A stretch of 42,488 bases of DNA from an uncultured Eubacteriales bacterium (GTDB lineage Bacteria; Bacillota; Clostridia; Oscillospirales; Oscillospiraceae), in assembly GCA_900320595.1 (NCBI GenBank), contig ONSW01000006.1, positions 1 through 42,488 on the forward strand. Reading direction: 5' to 3'. Below are positions 8,188-17,285 of this stretch, in pieces. Every line of letters begins with the position of its first letter. The first letter of the stretch is position 1. A model generated the notes under the pieces. That model had not been told where the DNA came from. It did not search any database and saw only the letters and a program-made list of their open reading frames with translations. Position numbers and translations under genes: made by a program.

Positions 8188-9615
8188 TCAAAACTGAAAA
8201 TAAATAAACGGATTAAATCCGCCGCGGGCAAGGCTCATCAGGCATAGAATATAAACAGCGAGGAAAAAGAGAGAGACGGTGATCTGCCAGGCAGCGCTCT
8301 CCCGCGCGCCGACCGCTTCTTTCAGCCGAATCGGAAGATTGCCCGCAAACAGGACGGCAATCAAAAGAACCGCACAGGCTGCAGGTGTAAGCAGCGAGCG
8401 GCAGAGAAACGTGCCATAAGAGCTTGCGCTACCGCTGAACATCAGAGCGATCATACGAAAAGCCTGTGAGATGCTGTCGGCGCGGAAAATGACGAAGAGC
8501 AGCGTAACGGCAAGCATCGTGTACAGCCTGCCGATCACTCTTCCGCCTCGGCTGGAGGAAAGCCGTTTGGCCGGGATAACGCCGAGATCCTCAAGGCTTG
8601 AAAGCAGCCCATGGCCGAATCCCCACAGGACAAAAGTCCAGTTTGCGCCGTGCCAGATCCCGGTACAGAAAAAGACGATCATCTTGTTCAAAACAGTCCT
8701 CGTCTTGCCCTTTCTGTTGCCGCCGAGCGGGATATACAGATATTCCTTGAACCAGGAAGAGAGAGAAATATGCCATTTTCTCCAGAAATCCTTGATGGAA
8801 TCGGCACCGTACGGATAACGGAAATTCTCGCGGAACGTAAAGCCGAACATGTGTCCGATCCCGATCGCCATATCGCTGTATCCGCTGAAATCATAGTAAA
8901 TCTGCAGCGTATAGCAAATAGCGCCGAGCCACATCAGCCTCCAGTCGGTGATCCCGCCGGGAAGATGCTCGTTGAAAACGCGATCCGCAATATACCCGAC
9001 GGCATTGGCAATCAAGATTTTTTTGGCAAGGCCGGTGATGAACCGCCGTAATCCGGCGCTTGTATCTTCCGGCGTACAGGTGCGGTTGTCGATCTGGTCC
9101 GCGATGTCGTGGTACTTGACGATCGGACCCGCGATCAGCTGGGGAAAGAAAGAAATGTACAGAAGCAGCTTTAAGAAATCCTTCGTTCCGCTTTCGCGGT
9201 CACGATAGACGTCGATCGTGTAGGACAAGCCCTGAAAGGTGAAGAAGGAAATGCCGATCGGAAGTTCGATCCCGGTATAAGGAATCGAGGAGGAAAAGAG
9301 CGCGTTGACATTACGTATGGCGAAATCCGTATACTTAAAGACGCAGAGAATGCCGATGTTCAAGATCACAGAGAGCGCAAGGATCATCCGTCTGCGCCCG
9401 ATTTTACTCATCAGCGCAAGCCCCGATAAATAATTGATCAGAACCGAACCTAAGAATAGCGGAACATAATTCAACTGACCGAAGGCATAGAAAACGATGC
9501 TGGCGAGTGCAAGCAGCAGATTCTTTCCAAAGCGCGACGGAACAAACCGGTAGAGAAGAAACACTGCCGGCAAAAAGAAAAACAGAAATATTGCAGAGCT
9601 GAAAACCAAATGCAT
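8188..9615 (-). CDS. MBOAT-family membrane O-acyltransferase (AlgI/PatA-like)
   Basis: The 475-residue polytopic membrane protein belongs to the membrane-bound O-acyltransferase family, which passes acetyl groups across the membrane to exported acceptors. The catalytic histidine lies in WHGANWTF (His322), with other family motifs such as YYDFSGYSDMAIG (240-252) and FWRKWHISLSSW (277-288). The ATG at 9615 follows AAAAAAGGATTG. A TTG codon sits directly before it and could also be used. It is the first gene of an operon continuing into the AlgX-like, moxR and VWA genes, with an 11-bp gap to the next start. A good sigma-A promoter lies just upstream. Confidence 0.93.
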   Translation of the reverse strand: MHLVFSSAIFLFFFLPAVFLLYRFVPSRFGKNLLLALASIVFYAFGQLNYVPLFLGSVLINYLSGLALMSKIGRRRMILALSVILNIGILCVFKYTDFAIRNVNALFSSSIPYTGIELPIGISFFTFQGLSYTIDVYRDRESGTKDFLKLLLYISFFPQLIAGPIVKYHDIADQIDNRTCTPEDTSAGLRRFITGLAKKILIANAVGYIADRVFNEHLPGGITDWRLMWLGAICYTLQIYYDFSGYSDMAIGIGHMFGFTFRENFRYPYGADSIKDFWRKWHISLSSWFKEYLYIPLGGNRKGKTRTVLNKMIVFFCTGIWHGANWTFVLWGFGHGLLSSLEDLGVIPAKRLSSSRGGRVIGRLYTMLAVTLLFVIFRADSISQAFRMIALMFSGSASSYGTFLCRSLLTPAACAVLLIAVLFAGNLPIRLKEAVGARESAAWQITVSLFFLAVYILCLMSLARGGFNPFIYFQF

Positions 9616-9641
9616 CAATCCTTTTTTATTCCATCTTAATT

Positions 9642-9670
9642 ATCATATCACTTTTCGTTCTTCTTGTCAT
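9642..9670 (-). promoter_or_regulatory. sigma-A promoter of the MBOAT-AlgX-MoxR-VWA operon
   Basis: ATGACA (9670-9665), 17 bp, then TATGAT (9647-9642) on the minus strand. Each hexamer has one mismatch to consensus. The predicted start near 9635 gives a leader of about 20 nt. Confidence 0.7.
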
Positions 9671-9695
9671 CATGAAAGATGCATTGAATGATTGA

Positions 9696-9732
9696 AGAAA
9701 GCGGCAGACCTGCGTTTGAACAGGTCTGCCGC
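9696..9732 (-). terminator. intrinsic terminator after the Ig-like surface protein gene
   Basis: A perfect 12-bp stem GCGGCAGACCTG / CAGGTCTGCCGC (9701-9712 with 9721-9732) has an 8-nt loop. On the minus strand it is followed by TTTCTT. It separates the surface-protein gene from the MBOAT operon. Confidence 0.85.
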
Positions 9733-9748
9733 TTGATTGTGTTGAAAA

Positions 9749-10405
9749 TTAAGCCGCGGAAACGGTCAGCTCTGCCCCTTCGGTGGCGAGCATCCCACCG
9801 TCGCTGTCTTGATAGAGACACACAGCGTACCAGCCGTTGAGCTCATTCGGGATGTTGTAAATAATGAAGGTATCCGTATCTCCGTCCGTGCATTTGACGC
9901 CGGGAAATTCGGTGCTGATCTCCGGCGAATTCCACACGATTTCGCGGTCATATTCAGGCGATACAAAGCGCCACTCGCCAGAAACGGCATTGGAGGCGTG
10001 AGCAACAAAAACAACATTGTTGCCTGCGAATACGGTCTCGCCGCCGGGCTGCTTGGTGATCGTGATTTTAGTCGACGTTGAGATGTTGATATACTTTGCA
10101 TCCTCCGAAACAGGCTCCGGCGTGGGTTCAGGCGTTGGCTCGGGGGTAGGCTCCGGCGTGGGTTCGGGCGTCGGCTCTGGCGTCGGCTCGGCGACAGGCT
10201 CGGGTGTGATGTCCGGTTCCGGCGTAACGGCCGCGACTGCGGGGGCCGTTGTTGTGGTCTGAGGCAGGATGCTCGGCGAAGCCTGATTCGAATGCAGGAT
10301 GCGATAAAGCAGGAATCCGATGATCAAAAAAAGAATAATGTAAATGGAAAGAACCACGATCAGTTCGATCCTGTTGCGGCTTTTCGCTTTTTCGTTATGA
10401 CTCAT
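9749..10405 (-). CDS. membrane-anchored surface protein with Pro-Thr-Glu stalk and Ig-like domain
   Basis: The 218-residue protein has a short positive cytoplasmic tail (1-13) and one transmembrane helix (14-36). A stalk made of TPEP-type repeats (about 62-98) follows, then a beta-rich domain (about 113-218) that reads like an immunoglobulin-fold module of Clostridia surface proteins. The domain has two cysteines (172, 196) and ends exactly at the last strand. No enzyme motif is visible. The outside-facing domain probably binds a ligand or acts structurally. The open frame extends 32 codons further, but the ATG at 10405 has AAGGAGA about 9 nt upstream and directly precedes the basic tail. It has its own promoter and terminator, so it is monocistronic. 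Confidence 0.82.
   Translation of the reverse strand: MSHNEKAKSRNRIELIVVLSIYIILFLIIGFLLYRILHSNQASPSILPQTTTTAPAVAAVTPEPDITPEPVAEPTPEPTPEPTPEPTPEPTPEPTPEPVSEDAKYINISTSTKITITKQPGGETVFAGNNVVFVAHASNAVSGEWRFVSPEYDREIVWNSPEISTEFPGVKCTDGDTDTFIIYNIPNELNGWYAVCLYQDSDGGMLATEGAELTVSAA
10112..10189 (-). repeat. 12-bp tandem repeat encoding Pro-Thr-Pro-Glu stalk units
   Basis: Degenerate 12-bp units inside the surface-protein gene encode repeated TPEP (residues about 73-98). Units differ mainly at third codon positions, which shows selection for the peptide. Copy number may vary between strains. Confidence 0.85.
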
Positions 10406-10472
10406 GATTTTTTTCTCCTTGCTGGATGATGCTTTCATAATACGCTGTCGACCAGCGCATTTCTGTTTTGTC

Positions 10473-10501
10473 ATTATATCAAGTGAAAAGATAGAAGACA
10501 A
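10473..10501 (-). promoter_or_regulatory. sigma-A promoter of the Ig-like surface protein gene
   Basis: TTGTCT (10501-10496), 17 bp, TATAAT (10478-10473) on the minus strand. The predicted leader is about 60 nt. Confidence 0.75.
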
Positions 10502-10631
10502 GAGCAGAACTATTAATTTTTATCTTGTCTCATCCCGGCGAATTTAAGTCTTTTCGAAATGTGATCTTTGTGATAAGGTTGAATACAGAAACTATATAAA
10601 GATTATTTAAGCCAGGAAGGGGCGGTTCGCT

Positions 10632-11306
10632 ATGCAGATCCGACATCCTTATATATCTTTACGCAAAGGGTCAAGCAGGACCTTTGGCGGAAGCCAGATG
10701 ATTTCCGCGTCCAGGACGATGCGCGAGGTTGGCTGCGGCGTGATCGCAGCGCTGGATCTGCTGCTGTATCTCGATCGTGTCCATCTGGGCGGCCGGTGCG
10801 AGATGTTTGCCTCCGCGCTTGAAGACGCGAGCATTGATGAGAAAGAATATGACGAACTGGCGCGCAGTCTCTCCCGCCGGTTCTTTCCCATTATCCCGAA
10901 GCTTGGGATAAACGGATTGATGCTTGCCGCGGGACTGAACGCCTTTTTCCGCCGCTACCGGTTCCCCTTCCGCGCAAGCTGGGGCATCGGAAGCAGGCGG
11001 CTGAACGATAAAATCGAGGACATGCTTTCCCGAGACATCCCCGTGATCATGTCCATCGGGCCGAACTTCCCCTTGTTCTGGCAGAAGAATGAACTGAAAT
11101 TTTATTCCGCTCGTCCCGACGGAGAAATGCATCACGCCTGCTCGGTCAAGTCGCACTATGTGACAGTGATCGGAATGGATGAGTCTCGGTTTCATATTTC
11201 CTCCTGGGGGCGGGAGTACTATATCGATAAACAGGAGTATTTCTCATACGTCCGTCATCACAGCGGAAGCCTCGTCAGTAATATCGTTAATATTCACTCT
11301 GTTTGA
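10632..11306 (+). CDS. C39-like papain-fold cysteine peptidase family protein (putative)
   Basis: This 224-residue soluble protein has no signal peptide. A GCG motif with Cys35 (REVGCGVIAALDL) sits where C39-type peptidases place the nucleophile. SHYVTVIGMD (174-183) supplies a candidate catalytic His175, followed by ISSWG (189-193), which occupies the position of the Asp/Asn loop. This order resembles C39 and papain-like folds, but the third catalytic residue is not clear and no ABC transporter or peptide substrate gene is nearby. The start has AGGAAGG upstream. A 225-bp intergenic region with the divergent surface-protein promoter precedes it. I could not identify its own promoter with confidence. 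The activity assignment is inference. Confidence 0.6.
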   Translation: MQIRHPYISLRKGSSRTFGGSQMISASRTMREVGCGVIAALDLLLYLDRVHLGGRCEMFASALEDASIDEKEYDELARSLSRRFFPIIPKLGINGLMLAAGLNAFFRRYRFPFRASWGIGSRRLNDKIEDMLSRDIPVIMSIGPNFPLFWQKNELKFYSARPDGEMHHACSVKSHYVTVIGMDESRFHISSWGREYYIDKQEYFSYVRHHSGSLVSNIVNIHSV

Positions 11307-11316
11307 AGAAAACCCC

Positions 11317-11331
11317 TTGCACACATTGCAA
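11317..11331 (+). promoter_or_regulatory. inverted repeat overlapping the transporter promoter (putative operator)
   Basis: TTGCA-N5-TGCAA is a perfect inverted repeat whose right half coincides with the -35 hexamer of the sugar transporter promoter. A repressor bound here would block RNA polymerase. The regulator is not encoded in the window. Confidence 0.5.
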
Positions 11332-11354
11332 AAGAAGATCGGATACGGTATACT
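11326..11354 (+). promoter_or_regulatory. sigma-A promoter of the GPH transporter gene
   Basis: TTGCAA (11326-11331), 17 bp, TATACT (11349-11354). The predicted start near 11361 gives a leader of about 36 nt. Confidence 0.75.
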
Positions 11355-11396
11355 GGTTATATATTCCCGGAAATTTACAAGAAAGTGAGATCTGAC

Positions 11397-12845
11397 ATGG
11401 AACAGAAACAAAGTCTCCCATTGAAGTCAAAAATCTCTTATGCGCTCGGCGCGGTCGGAAAAGACATGGTTTACATGCTTTCCGCCAGCTATGTCCTTTA
11501 TTATTTTCAGGATCTGCTCGGTGTCAATGCGATCGCGATGGGCATCATTCTGATGGCTGCCCGTGTGTTTGACGCCTTTAATGATCCGATCATGGGCGTC
11601 ATCGTCGCCAAGACGAGAACGCGCTGGGGCAAATTCCGCCCCTGGCTCTTGATCGGTACGTTGACTAACGCGGTCGTCCTGGTGCTGATGTTTGCCGCAC
11701 CTCCGAAACTTGACGCTTCCGGTCTCGTAGCCTATGCCGCTGTGACCTATATTCTATGGGGCGTTACCTACACGATGATGGATATCCCCTACTGGTCCAT
11801 GATCCCCGCCTTTACCGAGGGCGGTAAGGAGCGTGAGGGACTTACTACCATTGCCCGTACCAGCGCGGGCGTCGGCAGCGCGATCGTAACCGTATTTACG
11901 ATGATGCTCGTCCCAATGCTCGGCAACATGTTCGCAGGTTCCGAAGCCGGCGCCAAGATGATCGAGATCGTCGGCTTCAAATACTTTTCCATCGTGATCG
12001 CGTTCTTCTTCATTCTCTTCACGGTGCTGACCTGCGTAAATGTCAAGGAAAAGTCCACTGCCGAGATGGAGACCGTGTCTGTCGGCCAGATGTTCAAGGC
12101 CTTGATTCAGAATGACCAGGCGATGACCGTCACGATCGCGATCGTGCTGATCAACTGCTCGATCTATATCACTTCAAACCTTGTCATCTACTTCTTCAAA
12201 TATGACTTCGGCACAACGGGCTGGAACGACGCCTATGTTCTCTTCAATATGTTCGGCGGTGCGATTCAGGTCCTTTCCATGATGGCCTTCTATCCCCTGC
12301 TGCGCAAGAAATATACCTCGCTGCAGATCTTCTATATCTGCCTGGCCATGGCAATCATCGGTTATGCCGTTCTGCTTGTTCTGGCCTTTACCAGCATGAG
12401 CAGCGTGTTCCTCCTCTTCATTCCCGCGTTCTTCATCTTTGCGGCAAACGGCATGCTGACGGTCATTACGACGGTCTTTCTGGCCAATACGGTCGATTAC
12501 GGCGAACTGAAAAACAACCGTCGCGATGAAAGCGTTATCTTTTCGATGCAGACCTTTGTTGTCAAGCTCGCTTCCGGTGTCGCGGCGTTGGTCGCGTCCA
12601 TCTGCCTGAGCATCAATCACCTTCAGGCCGGTACCGAGGTTTCGGAGGCTGACAAGCTCGTCGACTGGTCGCTAGGCGTTTCTGCCGCGAGCAAGGCCGG
12701 ACTTCGTATGACGATGACGATCATTCCGGTGATCGGCCTTACCGTCGCCTACTTCTATTTCAAAAAGAGATTCACGCTGACCGACGAGCGCGTCCACGAG
12801 ATCGCATCTCAGGTCAAAGCGAAGAGAGAAGACGGAAACGACTGA
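11397..12845 (+). CDS. GPH-family (MelB-type) sugar:cation symporter, MFS fold
   Basis: The 482-residue, 12-helix membrane transporter belongs to the glycoside-pentoside-hexuronide group. The family signature is clear early in the protein: DAFNDPIMG followed by KTRTRWGKFRPW in the first cytoplasmic loop. Members import sugars or glucuronides with Na+ or H+. The substrate cannot be told from sequence alone and no sugar-metabolism gene is adjacent. The ATG at 11397 is preferred over an in-frame GTG at 11385, which would sit inside the purine-rich ribosome-binding stretch. It has its own promoter with an operator-like inverted repeat and ends at a bidirectional terminator. Confidence 0.9.
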   Translation: MEQKQSLPLKSKISYALGAVGKDMVYMLSASYVLYYFQDLLGVNAIAMGIILMAARVFDAFNDPIMGVIVAKTRTRWGKFRPWLLIGTLTNAVVLVLMFAAPPKLDASGLVAYAAVTYILWGVTYTMMDIPYWSMIPAFTEGGKEREGLTTIARTSAGVGSAIVTVFTMMLVPMLGNMFAGSEAGAKMIEIVGFKYFSIVIAFFFILFTVLTCVNVKEKSTAEMETVSVGQMFKALIQNDQAMTVTIAIVLINCSIYITSNLVIYFFKYDFGTTGWNDAYVLFNMFGGAIQVLSMMAFYPLLRKKYTSLQIFYICLAMAIIGYAVLLVLAFTSMSSVFLLFIPAFFIFAANGMLTVITTVFLANTVDYGELKNNRRDESVIFSMQTFVVKLASGVAALVASICLSINHLQAGTEVSEADKLVDWSLGVSAASKAGLRMTMTIIPVIGLTVAYFYFKKRFTLTDERVHEIASQVKAKREDGND

Positions 12846-12861
12846 CCCTGTTCACAAAAAG

Positions 12862-12897
12862 CGGGCTGTATGGATATCATACAGCCCGATATTTTTA
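12862..12897. terminator. bidirectional terminator between the transporter gene and cotJC
   Basis: A perfect 11-bp stem CGGGCTGTATG / CATACAGCCCG (12862-12872 with 12878-12888) is followed by ATATTTTTA on the plus strand and preceded by AAAAA. It serves both convergent genes. Confidence 0.9.
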
Positions 12898-13488
12898 TCA
12901 AAACGACGGATTCAATGCGTAGACATTTTTCTCGTCGAGTCTGTCGAGGGTGCGCCTCAATGCTTCCCCAAAGCGCTGATAGTGCACGATCTCCCGCTCG
13001 CGGAGATATTTGATGACATTGTTTACGTCCGGATCATCACTCAGTCGCAGAATGTTGTCATAGGTAACGCGCGCTTTCTGCTCGGCGGCCATGTCCTCAT
13101 TCAGATCCGCGATCACATCGCCCTTGACGCCCATACTGGCGGCTGTCCACGGGAAGCCGGATGCAGCTGTGGGATATACGCCGGCGGTGTGATCGACGAA
13201 ATACGTATCAAAGCCTTTCTTTTTGATCTCATCCGGGTTCATGTCGCGCGTGAGCTGATACAGGATCGTCCCAACCATTTCAAGATGGCCGAGCTCCTCT
13301 GTGCCGATATCGGTGAGAAGTCCTTTCAGCTCCGGGAACGGCATGGAGAAGCGCTGGCTGAGATAACGCATCGAAGCTCCGAGCTCCCCGTCCGGACCGC
13401 CGTACTGTGAAACAATAAACTTTGCAAGCGCCGGGTTGGAGTTTTTGATTCTGACCGGGTACTGCAGCTTTTTTTCATATACAAACAT
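12898..13488 (-). CDS. cotJC: spore coat protein CotJC, manganese-catalase-like
   Basis: The 196-residue protein of the ferritin-like Mn-catalase family is found in the spore coat. The dinuclear metal ligands expected from the four-helix bundle are visible: Glu35, Glu64/65 with His68 (TEELGHLE), Glu136, and Glu166 with His169 (REIVHYQ). It may protect spores from peroxide or be mainly structural. GGAGGC lies just upstream of the ATG, and the fused CotJA-CotJB gene ends 1 bp before it, giving the usual cotJ order. Mother-cell expression is expected from B. subtilis. Confidence 0.93.
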   Translation of the reverse strand: MFVYEKKLQYPVRIKNSNPALAKFIVSQYGGPDGELGASMRYLSQRFSMPFPELKGLLTDIGTEELGHLEMVGTILYQLTRDMNPDEIKKKGFDTYFVDHTAGVYPTAASGFPWTAASMGVKGDVIADLNEDMAAEQKARVTYDNILRLSDDPDVNNVIKYLREREIVHYQRFGEALRRTLDRLDEKNVYALNPSF

Positions 13489-13489
13489 G

Positions 13490-13930
13490 TTATGCCTCCT
13501 TCTCCGCCCGTTTTTCCCAAGGCCACGGATCGTTCAGCCAGGCATATTTTTTCATGCCCAGCATATCCGACTTGGTAATCGGTCCGCAGTCTGCGGCATA
13601 ACGCTTGTGCGCTTCGCGAGAAAGCGCAAGAACAGATTGATACACCTCGAAAGCTTCCTTGTCGTCTTTGTGCGTATCGAGATACAGCGATAACTCATCG
13701 GCGACAAAATCGATCGCCATCAGTTCGCCGAGCGGGGTTTCGGGGAGCGGATCGTTTACCATGCCCATAAACGGCAGATCCAGGCCCGGAAACAGCGTTC
13801 CGCGCGCTATCGCTTTTTGCGGTTCATATTGCGGGACGGCTGCATCCTGCATTGGCACAAAGGCTGACGCCAACGGCGCTCTTTCAGGCAAAGAGCCGAA
13901 CTTATAATCATAATCAGGGTTGCTGTCCAA
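13490..13930 (-). CDS. spore coat protein, fused CotJA-CotJB
   Basis: One 146-residue reading frame covers two proteins that are usually separate. Residues about 18-56 carry the CotJA signature (QYEPQKAIARGTLFPGLDLPF region) and residues about 67-140 resemble CotJB (LYLDTHKDDKEA and a WLNDPWPW end). CotJ proteins form part of the coat and help assemble CotJC, which follows immediately. The frame is open up to an ATG at 13972, but no ribosome-binding site precedes that codon. A TTG at 13930 has GGAGGA 6 nt upstream, and a sporulation-type promoter would start transcription inside the extra 14 codons. I therefore prefer the TTG start. Confidence 0.82.
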   Translation of the reverse strand: MDSNPDYDYKFGSLPERAPLASAFVPMQDAAVPQYEPQKAIARGTLFPGLDLPFMGMVNDPLPETPLGELMAIDFVADELSLYLDTHKDDKEAFEVYQSVLALSREAHKRYAADCGPITKSDMLGMKKYAWLNDPWPWEKRAEKEA

Positions 13931-13974
13931 GTTGATTCCTCCAGAATAAAAAGGCTGTGAGCCGCTGCTCATGC

Positions 13975-14002
13975 CATCATATGCCGGAACCGGGAAAAAA
14001 GT
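13975..14002 (-). promoter_or_regulatory. candidate sporulation (sigma-K/sigma-E-type) promoter of the cotJ operon
   Basis: On the minus strand, AC (14002-14001), 17 bp, then CATATGATG (13983-13975) fits the sigma-K pattern AC-N17-CATAnnnTA except for the final base. The -10 also resembles sigma-E. The predicted start near 13968 lies downstream of the ATG at 13972. It overlaps the ligA terminator. Confidence 0.45.
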
Positions 14003-14031
14003 TTACCGCAGGGTGTCATCCCTGCGGTAAA
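13995..14031 (-). terminator. intrinsic terminator of the murD-ynbB-ligA operon
   Basis: A perfect 12-bp stem (14002-14013 with 14020-14031, 6-nt loop) is followed on the minus strand by TTTTTT, 12 bp after the ligA stop. Confidence 0.93.
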
Positions 14032-14042
14032 CGATGTTTTAT

Positions 14043-16031
<1,989 letters not shown>

Positions 16032-17285
16032 TTATTTTTCAAGCATGGCGCTGACGGCCATCATGATCCCAAGCTTTCCGGATTCATAGGTCAGTCCGCC
16101 CTGCATGTAAACGGTAAAGGGCGGCTGAAAAGGACCGTCTGCCGAAAGCTCGATCGAAGAGCCCTGGATAAACGAACCGGCGGCCATGATGACCGGGCAA
16201 TCATACCCGGGCATCTGCCACGGCTCAGGCGTAACATAAGAATCGACCGGCGCGCCGGCCTGAATCCCTGCGCAAAAGCGCTTCATGTTCTCGCCGCTTT
16301 GCAGGCGGATCATCTGGATGATGTCAGCGCGCTTCTCGCCCACTTTCGGGGAGGTTTCAAACCCGACGCTCTCCATCATGGCAGAGCAGAAAACAGCCGT
16401 TTTCAGGGCCTGTGCGACCGTGTGAGGGGCAAGGAAGAGTCCCTGGAACAACAAGCGGTTCACGCCGAGCGTCGAGCCGCATTCACCTCCGATTCCGGGC
16501 GTCGTCAGGCGCATCGCCGCGCGATCGACCAATTCCTTTTTTCCGGCGACATAGCCGCCCGTCGGAGCGACCCCGCCGCCCGGATTTTTGATGAGCGAAC
16601 CGGCGATGATATCCGCGCCGACGTCCGTCGGTTCACATTGTTCGGTAAATTCGCCGTAGCAATTGTCCACCATAATGTGCGCCGCAGGGTTGACGGCTTT
16701 GACAACACGGCATATCTCTCCTATCTCTTCCACAGAAAGAGCCCTTCGATCCTCATATCCGCGTGAGCGCTGGATCATGACTCCTTTTACTTTCGGATCG
16801 GACGCCGCAAGGCGGATCGCGTCATAATCCGGACCGCCGTCGGAGGCGAGATCGGTCTGGGCGTAATTTACACCGTAAAACTTCAGCGAGCCGTGGCAGT
16901 CGCCGCTGATGCCGATCGCGCTGCGGAGCGTGTCATACGGAAGCCCCGTTGCGGCAAGGATGGTATCGCCGGGACCGACCAGGGAAAACATAGCCGCTGT
17001 CAGCGCATGCGTACCGTTCACAAAGCCTGTGCGAACAAGCGCGGCTTCGGTATGAAAGATCTGGGCATAGATTTTATCCAGCGTCTCTCTTCCGAGATCG
17101 TCATAGCCGTATCCGCTCGTCCCAGCGAAACAGGCGTCGGATACCCGGTTGTCCTGAAATGCGGCCATGACCTTTCGCGTATTGAAAGCGGCAATCTCAT
17201 CTATGCGGTCAAACTCTGGACGGACCCGCCTTTCAGCCTCTTTCGCAAGCGAAAAAACCTCATCTGTGATGTCCGATATCTTCAT
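16032..17285 (-). CDS. YnbB-type PLP-dependent lyase (methionine gamma-lyase/aluminium-resistance family)
   Basis: The 417-residue fold-type I PLP enzyme belongs to the family annotated as aluminium resistance protein or methionine gamma-lyase-like. The PLP lysine is in GSLIKNPGGG (Lys233) with Asp207 (MVDNCYGEF) for the pyridine nitrogen. GTSGYGYDDLGR near 55-66 is characteristic of this family. The true substrate is not established from sequence. A sulfur amino acid C-S bond is the usual guess. Its start codon lies inside the last 26 bp of murD, with a GGAG site in murD codons, so translation is probably coupled to murD. Confidence 0.88.
   Translation of the reverse strand: MKISDITDEVFSLAKEAERRVRPEFDRIDEIAAFNTRKVMAAFQDNRVSDACFAGTSGYGYDDLGRETLDKIYAQIFHTEAALVRTGFVNGTHALTAAMFSLVGPGDTILAATGLPYDTLRSAIGISGDCHGSLKFYGVNYAQTDLASDGGPDYDAIRLAASDPKVKGVMIQRSRGYEDRRALSVEEIGEICRVVKAVNPAAHIMVDNCYGEFTEQCEPTDVGADIIAGSLIKNPGGGVAPTGGYVAGKKELVDRAAMRLTTPGIGGECGSTLGVNRLLFQGLFLAPHTVAQALKTAVFCSAMMESVGFETSPKVGEKRADIIQMIRLQSGENMKRFCAGIQAGAPVDSYVTPEPWQMPGYDCPVIMAAGSFIQGSSIELSADGPFQPPFTVYMQGGLTYESGKLGIMMAVSAMLEK

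Noticed and set aside
10112-10189. Tandem repeats considered as a CRISPR or regulatory iteron
   Set aside because: Units are contiguous, in frame, 12 bp, and vary at third codon positions. They encode a Pro-Thr-Glu stalk.
13931-13972. ATG at 13972 as start of the CotJ fusion
   Set aside because: No Shine-Dalgarno, and it is probably upstream of the sporulation transcript start. It is kept only as an alternative.
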